15,273 nucleotides of DNA, from positions 1 to 15,273 of the forward strand of contig JAVEYH010000087.1 in NCBI GenBank assembly GCA_034003585.1. Reading direction: 5' to 3'. Of the stretch, positions 8,787 to 15,273 are shown piece after piece (within the stretch, counting starts at the first letter, position 1; every line of letters begins with the position of its first letter). Under the pieces are notes generated by a model. It had not been told where the DNA came from. It saw only the letters and a program-made list of their open reading frames with translations, and did no database searches. The position numbers and the translations under genes are program-made. This DNA is from JAPXSY01 sp034003585 (GTDB lineage Bacteria > Verrucomicrobiota > Kiritimatiellia > RFP12 > UBA1067).

Positions 8787-8848
8787 GAAAAGGGGTCAGG
8801 GGGTGCGATTCCGATGCCCCGTTTTGTTTTGCTTCACTCCCCTTTTCA
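8787..8848. repeat. REP/MITE-like 62-bp inverted repeat
   Basis: GAAAAGGGG (8787-8795) and CCCCTTTTC (8840-8848) form perfect 9-bp terminal arms around a 44-base interior. The left arm runs into AAAGGGGTCAGG (8789-8800), a 12-base string that also occurs at 8567-8578 inside the hydF promoter. Short elements with a GGGGTCAGG end are the usual form of REP sequences mobilised by Y1-type transposases; no transposase gene is present. It could instead act as a transcription terminator. Confidence 0.45.
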
Positions 8849-9038
8849 GATCGATCCACGAGCGGATGCGTGGTATCCTATGAAACAAGGGCTGACAACC
8901 GGATCCCGGCGGGCCCGTAACCGCGCCCGGTTGCTTGCCGGGAATGCGGAGAGCTGGGCGTAAGAGCCGGGTGCCGGATGCGGCGGGTTGCCGGGTGTGA
9001 TCGGAAGGACACCGACGAAAAGAAGACAGGAGGGCGGG

Positions 9039-10196
9039 ATGAAGCGGAGTTTTTCGGCCGGGATTCTCGGGTTTCTCATCGGATGGGGGGCGGCCTGCCT
9101 CCCGGTCAGGGCGAACCCTCCCGACGCGCCGCTCACCCCCAATGCGTTTGAGGGTTCGGACAGCGAGCGCATCGAGGCGGCGATCGCCCGCGCCGCGGCG
9201 ACCGGCGCGCGCTCGATCGAGATTCCCCGCATGAACGCCCGGCGCGGCGAACCGCTCTGGCTGATCGAGCGGGCAATCCTTCTCCCCTCGGATTTCACGC
9301 TCGTGCTGCGTGATTGTCTCGTGCGCCTGGCGCCCGGCACGCGCGATAATCTCATCCGCAACGCGGGCACGGCCCGGGAGCCGATGACCCCCGACTCGAA
9401 CATCCGGATCCTGGGTGTCGGCAATGCGGTGCTGAGCGGCGGGCTCCAGGCCCATTTCGATCCGCCGGGCGACCGGAGCGGCTGGCGCACGATCGGCGTG
9501 CTGCTGTGCGGGGTCGAGCAGTTCACCATCGAAGGGATCACCTTCGAGGAGACGCAGGCGTGGGCCGTCTCGGTGGAGAACGGCTGCGCTTACGGGCGCA
9601 TCGCCAACCTCCACTTCCGGAACACGAACCGGTACCCCAACCAGGACGGCGTGGATATCCGCAAGGGTTGCCATGACATCACGATCGAGAACATCACCGG
9701 TGTGACCGGCGATGACGCGGTCGCCCTGACCGGCCTGCGCAGCGACAAACCGCCGCGCCCCGGCCGCAGCCCCATGCAGATCGGCGGTTCCGCGCCGCGC
9801 GAAAAAGACGACATCCATGACATCACCATCCGCAATGTGCGGGTCAAGATCGCGGGCGGCCACCACATTGTGCGCCTGCTGAACCAGGACGGCATCCGCC
9901 TGTACAATATCTTCATCCGCGACATCCTGGACACGTCAGGCCCCTCGGACCCGCGGGTCCGGGCCGGCGTGAAGATCGGCGACACGGGATATTGGAGCAT
10001 GCGACGCTGCGAGAGCGGCGACACCTTTAATATCTTTGTGGATACCGTGCTGACGCGCGGCCGGAGCGGCGTGCTGATTCAGGGTCCCCTCCGGAACGCC
10101 GTATTGCGCGATATCGCCGGGTATGACGGCTGCACCAACCTCGTCGAGCGGAACGCGCCCACACAGAATGTGACGGTCGAGACCCTCGGTTTCTGA
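9039..10196 (+). CDS. Secreted GH28-like (polygalacturonase-related) beta-helix protein
   Basis: A 385-residue exported protein. The signal peptide ends near residue 25 (LPVRA/NPP). The mature part begins with the segment common to GH28 and pectate-lyase-3 proteins (SDSERIEAAIARAAATGARSI, residues 41-60) and continues as beta-helix coils. Two of the four GH28 active-site blocks are visible: NQDGVDI at 201-207 (canonical NTD) and GDDAVAL at 224-230 (canonical DD). The GHG block normally about 20 residues later is absent; a basic insert (residues 234-256) replaces it and GGHH appears at 273-276. R308/K312 only loosely resemble the terminal RxK. It is likely a carbohydrate-active relative with altered chemistry or a different substrate. 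The start is ATG 9039, with AGGAGG 5 bases upstream; a longer in-frame start at 8988 would bury the signal peptide. It is monocistronic and divergent from hydF. Confidence 0.85.
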   Translation: MKRSFSAGILGFLIGWGAACLPVRANPPDAPLTPNAFEGSDSERIEAAIARAAATGARSIEIPRMNARRGEPLWLIERAILLPSDFTLVLRDCLVRLAPGTRDNLIRNAGTAREPMTPDSNIRILGVGNAVLSGGLQAHFDPPGDRSGWRTIGVLLCGVEQFTIEGITFEETQAWAVSVENGCAYGRIANLHFRNTNRYPNQDGVDIRKGCHDITIENITGVTGDDAVALTGLRSDKPPRPGRSPMQIGGSAPREKDDIHDITIRNVRVKIAGGHHIVRLLNQDGIRLYNIFIRDILDTSGPSDPRVRAGVKIGDTGYWSMRRCESGDTFNIFVDTVLTRGRSGVLIQGPLRNAVLRDIAGYDGCTNLVERNAPTQNVTVETLGF

Positions 10197-10459
10197 CCTG
10201 TCGTTGTTCTTTGCCGTGATCGGTTCGTGAGGCACGGATTCCCGGGAATGCCGCGACATTTTTGTAGCTGACAATCCTTGCCGGAAACATAATTGTTTAA
10301 CCGAAAAGTCAATAAAAACGCAATTTTTGCGTGTTTTCTCGCTTAGAAACGCTCTTTTACGGCTTCTGTGGATAATGGCACGCCGATTGCGTTATCTTCA
10401 TGAAAGAAAGATATCTGTCTGACTACGGCAGAGGATATCGGACAAGAATGGAGATGAGC
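10197..10459 (+). promoter_or_regulatory. AT-rich leader/promoter region of gdhA
   Basis: This spacer is far more AT-rich than the flanking genes between about 10250 and 10420 and must contain the gdhA promoter. I see GATAAT at 10371-10376 as a possible -10 but no acceptable -35. GATATC occurs at 10410-10415 and again at 10434-10439, and together with CTG/CAG can fold as a leader hairpin just before the gdhA ribosome site. No known riboswitch fold was recognised. Confidence 0.35.
10318..10332 (+). terminator. Short hairpin after the GH28-like gene, possible terminator or operator
   Basis: ACGCAA (10318-10323) and TTGCGT (10327-10332) form a perfect 6-bp stem with a TTT loop, preceded by AAAA and followed by G then TTTT. 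The shape is that of a weak intrinsic terminator, possibly bidirectional, 122 bases after the GH28-like stop. Its position upstream of gdhA means it could equally be an operator. Confidence 0.3.
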
Positions 10460-11797
10460 ATGAGCTACGTGAAACAGGTTTTGGAGAGTGTCCGCAAGCG
10501 CAACGCGAACGAGCCGGAGTTCCTCCAGGCGGTGCAGGAGGTTCTGGAATCGTTGGAGCCGGTGGTCAAGGCCCGTCCGGTTCTGGAGAAAGAGCGTATC
10601 CTCGACCGGGTCGTCGAACCGGAGAGGATGATCGTATTCCGCGTGCCCTGGGAGGATGACAAAGGCGTGTTCCGGGTGAACCGCGGGTTCCGGATCGAGT
10701 TCAACAGCGCGATCGGCCCGTACAAGGGCGGGCTGCGTTTCCACCCCTCCGTGAACCAGAGCATCCTGAAGTTCCTGGGGTTCGAGCAGGTCTTCAAGAA
10801 CGCCCTGACCACCCTTCCGATGGGCGGCGGCAAGGGCGGCTCGGACTTTGACCCCAAGGGCAAGTCTGACCGGGAGGTGATGCGGTTCTGCCAGTCCTTC
10901 ATGAGCGAGCTGTTCCGCCACATCGGTCCGAACACGGACGTGCCGGCGGGCGACATCGGCGTGGGCGGCCGCGAGATCGGCTACCTGTTCGGCCAATACA
11001 AGCGTCTGCGCAACGAGTTCACCGGCGTGCTGACCGGCAAGGGCCTGTCCTGGGGCGGCTCCCTGATCCGGCCCGAGGCGACCGGATACGGCTGCGTGTT
11101 CTTCGCGGAGGAGATGCTCAAGCGCCGCGGCGAGTCTTTCGAAGGCAAGGTCTGCGCGGTGTCGGGCTCCGGCAATGTCGCGCAGTACACGGTGGAGAAG
11201 CTCAACCAGATGGGCGCCCGGTGCGTGACGCTCTCCGACTCGACCGGCACGATCTATGACCGCGACGGCATCAACGCTGAGAAGCTCGCGTTCGTGATGG
11301 AGCTGAAAAACGTCAAGCGCGGCCGCATCCGCGAGTACGCCGACCGCTTCGGTTGCGAGTACTTCGAGGGGAAGGGCCCGTGGGGCGTGGCGTGCGATTG
11401 CGCCTTCCCCTCCGCCACGCAGAACGAGATCAGCGGCGAGGATGCCGCCACTCTGATCCGGAACGGCTGCAGGCTGGTCGCCGAAGGCGCCAACATGCCG
11501 AGCATGCCGGAGGCGGTGGACCGCTTCCTGGCCGCCAAGCTGATGTACGCGCCGGGCAAGGCGTCGAACGCGGGCGGCGTGGCCACTTCCGGGCTGGAGA
11601 TGAGCCAGAACTCCATGCGGTTCAACTGGACGCGCGAGGAGGTGGAAAACCGGCTGCGCATGATCATGGTGGACATCCACAACCAGTGCTGGGACCGGGC
11701 GGAGGAGTTCGGCCATGCGGGCAACTATGTGGTCGGCGCGAACATCGCGGGCTTCATGAAGGTCGCCACCGCGATGCTCGATCAGGGGCTGGTGTGA
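10460..11797 (+). CDS. gdhA: NADP-type glutamate dehydrogenase (GdhA)
   Basis: Hexameric cytoplasmic enzyme that aminates 2-oxoglutarate with ammonium and NADPH to give glutamate. The 445-residue product follows E. coli GdhA almost block for block: VNRGFRIEFNSAIGPYKGGLRFHPSVN, LKFLGFEQ.FKNALTTLPMGGGKGGSDFDPKGKS (the GGGKGG lysine region), DTDVPAGDIGVGGREIG-type block, LSWGGSLIRPEATGYG, the Rossmann motif SGSGNVAQY, and APGKASNAGGVATSGLEMSQN near the C-terminus. Three ATGs lie close together (10448, 10454, 10460). The last is preferred because GGAG ends 6 bases before it and the N-terminus then aligns with the family; the other two would add only four or two residues. Coenzyme preference is taken from family resemblance, not a tested residue. 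It is probably monocistronic, with an AT-rich leader upstream and a convergent gene downstream. Confidence 0.97.
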   Translation: MSYVKQVLESVRKRNANEPEFLQAVQEVLESLEPVVKARPVLEKERILDRVVEPERMIVFRVPWEDDKGVFRVNRGFRIEFNSAIGPYKGGLRFHPSVNQSILKFLGFEQVFKNALTTLPMGGGKGGSDFDPKGKSDREVMRFCQSFMSELFRHIGPNTDVPAGDIGVGGREIGYLFGQYKRLRNEFTGVLTGKGLSWGGSLIRPEATGYGCVFFAEEMLKRRGESFEGKVCAVSGSGNVAQYTVEKLNQMGARCVTLSDSTGTIYDRDGINAEKLAFVMELKNVKRGRIREYADRFGCEYFEGKGPWGVACDCAFPSATQNEISGEDAATLIRNGCRLVAEGANMPSMPEAVDRFLAAKLMYAPGKASNAGGVATSGLEMSQNSMRFNWTREEVENRLRMIMVDIHNQCWDRAEEFGHAGNYVVGANIAGFMKVATAMLDQGLV

Positions 11798-11801
11798 TTC
11801 C

Positions 11802-11853
11802 TTCCCGCCCGCGCCGCGCGGGAAACGGCCGGAGTTCCGCCGTCCTGTCCGGC
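11802..11853. terminator. Convergent hairpin region between gdhA and the GH20-like gene
   Basis: The 63-base space between the two stops holds two stems: CCCGCGC (11808-11814) with GCGCGGG (11816-11822), nested in a TTCCCGC/GCGGGAA alternative, and GCCGGA (11828-11833) with TCCGGC (11848-11853). Neither is followed by a T run on either strand, so an intrinsic terminator is only suggested by location. Confidence 0.35.
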
Positions 11854-11860
11854 GCGGGCC

Positions 11861-14106
11861 TCAGAGCCCGTTGAGCTTCCTCAGGGCTTCGGCCGTCTCC
11901 CGCCAGCACCCGGGGTCGCCGCCGAGCGGGTCGGTGCGTACCGGCTCCCCGCCGGCGGCGATTAGGGCCTCCACCCTGTCCAGCGCCTCCGACAGCGCGG
12001 CGCGCGCGGCCGCGTCCCCGCCCGCGCGCAACCGGAAGGAGAGTTCCAGGCATTCGGAGAAGCGCGCGCCGAGCTCCAGACAGCGGGCGAACCAGCGGAG
12101 ATCCTCGTGGCTGTTCAGCGCGGCGGCCCGCTGCGCGTGCGCGAGGGCCTGTCCGGTGACCGCCCGCCGCCGCCGCCAGTAGGCGCAGTCGTCCTCCCCG
12201 CCAGGCCGGACGGGCTTGCCGCCCTCTTTCAGCGCCGCCATCTCGCGGGTGATCGTCCACCACACGCGGCTGACCGGTCCCTCACCCGTCTCGCCCGCGG
12301 TCCGGTAGGCCGCGCACATCTCCCGTCCCGCCCCGTCTCCCCAGAGCCGGCGGCAGAGCCGTTCGAAAAACCCGTCCGGCGCGAAAAGCTCCGCCGGCCG
12401 GTAGCGTCCCGCGGCCAAGCGTCGGGCAAGCGCTTGGGCTGATGGCTCGTCCGGCACAGTCTCGCGGTATCCCGCCAGCGAGCCGGACCAGAGCTGTTCG
12501 GCGTTGAGAAGCTGGACCGGATCCTCGTGCACGCCGCCGTTGGAGAGGCAGACCGATTCCGCACCGCCGTAAAACGGGGCCATGAGCGCGGAGAGGTTGA
12601 CCAGGTCATCGCTCAGATAATGGTCGCCTCCCAAAAAGGCGATGATATGGATGCCGTGCCCGCAGCCGGCCTGATCCAGACCCGCGCGGAGATGGGCGAT
12701 CTTTTTGCCGCCGTCGGGTTTGTAAAACTGTTCGCGCAAGCCGAACTGCACACCGGAAACCGGTCCCAGCAGCCGGCTCAGGAGGAAGAAGTAATCCGCT
12801 TCCCGCTGCCAGAGCTCCGGCCCCCCTTTCTCGGTGTACTCCGTGTACAGGGGAGAGATGAAGATCACCGTGAGATCCCGCGCCGCACGGTAGCCGCTCT
12901 TTGTGGTCACGCCGTCCAGTTCGCGCCGGATGCGGCCGAACCACCCGGCCATGGCGCCGGCCAGCCGCGCGGGTCCGCCAGCCCGTCGGAGGGCCAGCGT
13001 TCCCGGCATGCCCCGCAGCGCATGCGCCACCCCGCCACGCTTTGCGAGAGGGTGCCCGAATCGATGTCATGGATGTACATGAACCCCGGTTCGACTTCGG
13101 CGGCGAACCGGCACATCTCCTCCAGCTTCGCCTGGGCGAGCCCCTCATTGCAGAGGCAGGTGCCATACCGCCGGCTGATCTCCAGGCCGCTCCGCATGCC
13201 GCGGCACGCATATTCCGGCCCGTCGGGATACGGGGTGCGGTTGAAAAAAGTCTGCCCAAAATAACGGGTGCGGTAGAGTTCCGAAGGCTGGTACGCGATC
13301 CCGTAGCCGCCCCCGTACCCGGCGAAGGTCAGCCGGATTCCCCGCTGCCGGGCGGCTGCGGCGCACTCCCGCATGAGTTGCGCGTACCCCTCGCTCCGTT
13401 GCGTATCCCAGCCGAACCCGTCAAACCAAACCTGATTGATCTTGTATGCGAAACACTGGTCGAGCTTGCGCCGGATCCGCGCGAGCGTGGCCGGATATCC
13501 GTCACCCCAGTCATAAGACCAGCGGTTGCACTCCACGTTGATCAGCCAGTCGGCGGCGCAGCGGAAACGGAAGTCGGGCCAGTCGGTGATCGTGACCCGG
13601 TCCACCGCCACGGCGCCCTCCTCCGTGCGGAGGAGCTGCAGCAGGGTCGCCGCCGCGCGCAGCAGGCCCTCCGGTGCGACGGCGAGGATCTCCACGCCCT
13701 GATCGGTGACCTCCAGGCAATAGGCCTCCGGGCGGGCGTCACGGCTCAGGGCGGCGGCGAACGGCGCCTGCGCATCCGTGCGCAGGCGTACGGCCAGCTC
13801 CCCCGCCGCAGGGGCGGCGTGCACCGGCACGCCGAGGCGCGCGGCGATCACCTCGGCCGCGTAGCCCGCCTCCGGCCCCGCGACAACGCGGCATCCCCGC
13901 CGCTCCGGCGGGCCGGCGCGGACCAGCAGCAGACGCCCCGGACGCGCCTCCATCCGTTTCGGCGAGGGCAGCAGGGCCGTTCCCGCAACAGGCGCGGCCG
14001 CGCCCGCGGGGGTACGCCATAGCGCCAGGGTGAGAAGCAATGCGACAACGTGAGCGCCGCGCCGCGGGTTGCGGGTCAACGTTGTCGAATCCGTTTCAAG
14101 CCTCAT
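11861..14106 (-). CDS. Secreted GH20-related glycoside hydrolase, interrupted by a frameshift
   Basis: Two overlapping frames make one gene: 14106 down to about 12965 (frame A) and about 12987 down to the TGA at 11861 (frame B), giving about 747 residues when joined. Frame A starts with a basic region and hydrophobic core (residues 17-38, signal peptide), then the GH20 N-terminal alpha/beta domain (LLPSPKRMEARPG at 45-57; EAYCLEVTDQGVEILAVAPEGLLRAAATLLQLL; ITDWPDFRFR at 173-182) and the first half of a TIM barrel. Frame B completes the barrel and adds a helical C-terminal domain. The hexosaminidase D-E pair is not seen where expected; MYIHDIDSG (343-351) and a CGAC motif occupy that region. 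ATG 14106 is chosen over upstream in-frame starts because GGTGG lies 4 bases before it and it sets up the signal peptide. TATACT at 14163-14158 is a likely -10. It could be an indel error, or a genuine pseudogene. Confidence 0.75.
12964..12987 (-). other. Frameshift site in the GH20-like gene
   Basis: Frame A reads SDGLADPRG into the interval and then continues as GC-rich nonsense to a stop at 12907. Frame B picks up with LAGAMAGWFGRIRRELDG. Moving from A to B needs a -1 step, equivalent to one missing base, within the GC-only run CCCGCGCGGC. There is no slippery heptamer or obvious downstream pseudoknot, so programmed frameshifting is unlikely. Confidence 0.7.
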
Positions 14107-14157
14107 CCTTCCACCGTTCCAATCTTCGGCTGGGTTTCGTGTGCTACCGTGCTGAAG

Positions 14158-14163
14158 AGTATA
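14158..14163 (-). promoter_or_regulatory. Candidate -10 element of the GH20-like gene
   Basis: TATACT on the minus strand, identical to the hydF -10, lies 52 bases upstream of the GH20-like ATG. The nearest -35-like string, TTGTAA within the palindrome, is 20-21 bases away, too far for a good unassisted promoter, which fits a requirement for an activator or alternative sigma factor. Confidence 0.35.
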
Positions 14164-14178
14164 GACAGATCGCCCCTC

Positions 14179-14205
14179 TTTTTTTACAAAATTTTTGTAA
14201 AAAAA
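14179..14205. promoter_or_regulatory. Perfect 27-bp palindrome between divergent GH20-like and sigma-factor genes, probable operator
   Basis: TTTTTTTACAAAA (14179-14191) is mirrored exactly by TTTTGTAAAAAAA (14193-14205) around a single T. Only one C and one G occur in 27 bases within GC-rich surroundings. It ends 16 bases upstream of the GH20-like gene's candidate -10 and 37 bases before the sigma-factor ATG, the position expected of an operator or activator site serving both genes. Confidence 0.6.
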
Positions 14206-14242
14206 GGTGACGTCTCGGCCCATAAGGGGTAAGAACATTCCT

Positions 14243-14794
14243 ATGAGGCTAGAAGAGTCATCGGCGGCGGATGCACGGTTCCGGCGTCTTCTTGCGGAGG
14301 CGCAGGGGGATCTGTTCGCCTTTGTCTACATGCTGACCGGCAACCGCCACACCGCGGAAGACCTCGTGCAGGACACCAACGTGATGCTCCTGCGGCATGC
14401 CGCCGAGTATGATCCGCAAAAACGGTTTCTGCCATGGGCCAAGGCGTTCGCCCACAACCGGGTACGCACCTTCCTGAAAAAAGAGCTGCGCAGCCCGCTG
14501 GTGTTCAACAGCGAGCTGGCGGAGAGGCTGGCGGAGGAGATCTGGGGCGATTCGGGGGACGCGCCGGAAGGCGCGCTGTTCGCTTATCTTGACGATTGCA
14601 TGGCCAGGCTGACCACGGAACAGCGCTCCCTGATCCGGGCGCGTTATTTCCGGATGGAGAGTGTCGCCGCACTGGCGGCCGGCTTGAAACGCTCGGAGAT
14701 TTCGGTGTACGTGCTTCTCCACAGGATCCGCCGTCTGCTGGGACGGTGCATCGAGAAAAAGATGCGGGCCGCAGGAATCGGGGTGCGGGCATGA
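14243..14794 (+). CDS. ECF-like sigma-70 family RNA polymerase sigma factor
   Basis: A 183-residue sigma factor with only the two core-binding and DNA-binding regions, as in extracytoplasmic-function types. Region 2 spans about residues 19-80 (DLFAFVYMLTGNRHTAEDLVQDTNVMLLRH, then FLPWAKAFAHNRVRTFLKK). Region 4 spans about 118-168 (ARLTTEQRSLIRARYF followed by a helix-turn-helix ending SVYVLLHRIRRLLGRCIEKK). The pattern resembles the sigma subfamily expanded in Rhodopirellula and Verrucomicrobia relatives (TIGR02989 type). The start is ATG 14243, with AAGGGG 13 bases upstream, a long spacing; an in-frame GTG at 14207 has no ribosome site. Its TGA overlaps the ATG of the FecR-like gene (ATGA), so the two are translationally coupled and probably form a regulator pair. 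It is divergent from the GH20-like gene across a perfect palindrome, which suggests shared or reciprocal control. Confidence 0.9.
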   Translation: MRLEESSAADARFRRLLAEAQGDLFAFVYMLTGNRHTAEDLVQDTNVMLLRHAAEYDPQKRFLPWAKAFAHNRVRTFLKKELRSPLVFNSELAERLAEEIWGDSGDAPEGALFAYLDDCMARLTTEQRSLIRARYFRMESVAALAAGLKRSEISVYVLLHRIRRLLGRCIEKKMRAAGIGVRA

Positions 14795-15273
14795 TGGATC
14801 CCGACATCTATTTTGAAGACCTGCTGAGGAAGGTGCTGGATGAGGTCGCGACGGAAGACGAATTCGCAACCTTCCAGGAAATTCTGCTTCACGACGCGGA
14901 ACTGCGGGCGCTGTATGTGCAGTGCGCCCGCGCACACGCGGCGCTGTGCTGCCGGAACCGGCGGGCCGCGGCGGTACCCGCGCGTGATCGCGCCCCGGTC
15001 ATCCGTGAGCCGGCTCCGCAGCGGGGCCGTCCGCGCCGGGTCAGGCCGGGAGGCATCGCCGCGGCCGCGGCCCTGGCCGTGCTGGCCGGCGTGCTTTTCA
15101 CACTTTCGCGCCGCGTTCCGTTCACGCCGGCTCCGGTCCCCGCGCCCCCGCCGGTCACCGCACTGCACCACTACGGCTCGGCGGGCCTGGAGCTGCCAAG
15201 GACCCTGCCCGGCACGGTGCGCCTGCTGGGCGGCATGGCGCGGGTGAGCCTGCCCTCGGGGGTGGAGCTGATC
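14791..15273 (+). CDS. FecR-like anti-sigma/signal-sensing membrane protein, cut by window edge
   Basis: 161 residues are visible and the frame is open at the right edge. The cytoplasmic N-terminus (about 1-85) starts with acidic helices (DIYFEDLLRKVLDEVATEDEFATFQEILLHDAELRALY) and ends in a basic Pro/Arg stretch. One membrane segment follows at about 88-106 (GIAAAAALAVLAGVLFTLS), then a Pro-rich linker and the beginning of a FecR-type beta domain (GMARVSLPSGVELI at the edge). This is the usual layout of the membrane partner encoded after sigma factors of this type in PVC bacteria, where the cytoplasmic part is thought to hold the sigma factor and the outer part to sense an envelope or substrate signal. 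Its ATG overlaps the sigma-factor stop by four bases; a second ATG follows directly at 14794. The full protein may carry a LamG or similar C-terminal domain, which cannot be seen. Confidence 0.8.
   Translation, partial: MMDPDIYFEDLLRKVLDEVATEDEFATFQEILLHDAELRALYVQCARAHAALCCRNRRAAAVPARDRAPVIREPAPQRGRPRRVRPGGIAAAAALAVLAGVLFTLSRRVPFTPAPVPAPPPVTALHHYGSAGLELPRTLPGTVRLLGGMARVSLPSGVELI

Larger units (their letters stand above)
8528..9038. other. Gene-free intergenic stretch between divergent hydF and the GH28-like gene
   Basis: No reading frame here looks coding: the short open frames have no ribosome site or family resemblance. It holds the hydF promoter, two GC-rich palindromes (8700-8717 and 8734-8748), a REP-like inverted repeat (8787-8848), and the Shine-Dalgarno AGGAGG (9028-9033) of the next gene. 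I could not pick a convincing promoter for the plus-strand gene; TATCCT at 8874-8879 is a possible -10 without a good -35. Confidence 0.7.

Noticed and set aside
8796..9866. A 356-codon minus-strand frame over the GH28-like gene
   Set aside because: It has no recognisable domain, and it opposes a gene with signal peptide, strong ribosome site and GH28 motifs.
10343..11716. A 457-codon minus-strand frame over gdhA
   Set aside because: It is a shadow of gdhA, which is unmistakable on the plus strand.
12964..12987. Programmed -1 ribosomal frameshifting in the GH20-like gene
   Set aside because: There is no slippery X-XXY-YYZ heptamer in the overlap; GC-only sequence favours an indel.
12901..14022. 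A 373-codon plus-strand frame over the GH20-like gene
   Set aside because: It is antisense to a secreted enzyme with recognisable GH20 N-terminal domain and has biased, repeat-poor composition without a family.
14179..14205. Intrinsic transcription terminator
   Set aside because: The palindrome lies between divergent starts rather than after a gene, and its stem contains only two GC pair positions at most, too weak for a terminator despite the T and A runs.

Overview
The window is GC-rich DNA from an anaerobic Gram-negative bacterium. Three things point to the PVC superphylum, most likely Kiritimatiellota or Lentisphaerota: an ECF-type sigma factor translationally coupled to a FecR-like membrane protein, several secreted beta-helix or TIM-barrel carbohydrate enzymes, and a HydF maturase implying [FeFe]-hydrogenase. 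The taxonomic call is inference from gene content, not from a marker gene.

Layout. Positions 1-7301 hold four closely spaced minus-strand genes, read right to left: kduI (uronate isomerase), a large secreted beta-helix glycosidase-like protein (GH141 type), a 1126-residue membrane protein with a degenerate DUF2723 (PMT/GT-C-like) N-terminus and a TPR C-terminus, and an LpxL/HtrB lipid A acyltransferase that runs off the left edge. A run of exactly 100 N (7328-7427) is a scaffold gap. It removes the end of hydF and whatever lies upstream of kduI. hydF (minus, to 8527) has a well-formed sigma70-type promoter. A 511-bp gene-free stretch (8528-9038) carries REP-like and GC-rich palindromes. After it come, on the plus strand, a secreted GH28-like beta-helix protein (9039-10196) and NADP-type glutamate dehydrogenase gdhA (10460-11797). 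Convergent to gdhA is a secreted GH20-related glycosidase (14106-11861) broken by a single frameshift near 12964-12987. It is divergent from a sigma factor (14243-14794) and its overlapping FecR-like partner (14791 to the right edge). Between those divergent genes lies a perfect 27-bp AT-only-flanked palindrome.

How it fits together. The common theme is breakdown of uronate- and amino-sugar-containing polysaccharides. Secreted beta-helix enzymes (GH141-like, GH28-like) and a GH20-like enzyme would act outside the cytoplasm, KduI would process the unsaturated uronate product inside, and HydF and GdhA belong to fermentative energy and nitrogen metabolism. The sigma/FecR pair is a plausible envelope-signalled regulator of carbohydrate-use genes. 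No tRNA, rRNA, CRISPR array or intact insertion sequence was recognised.
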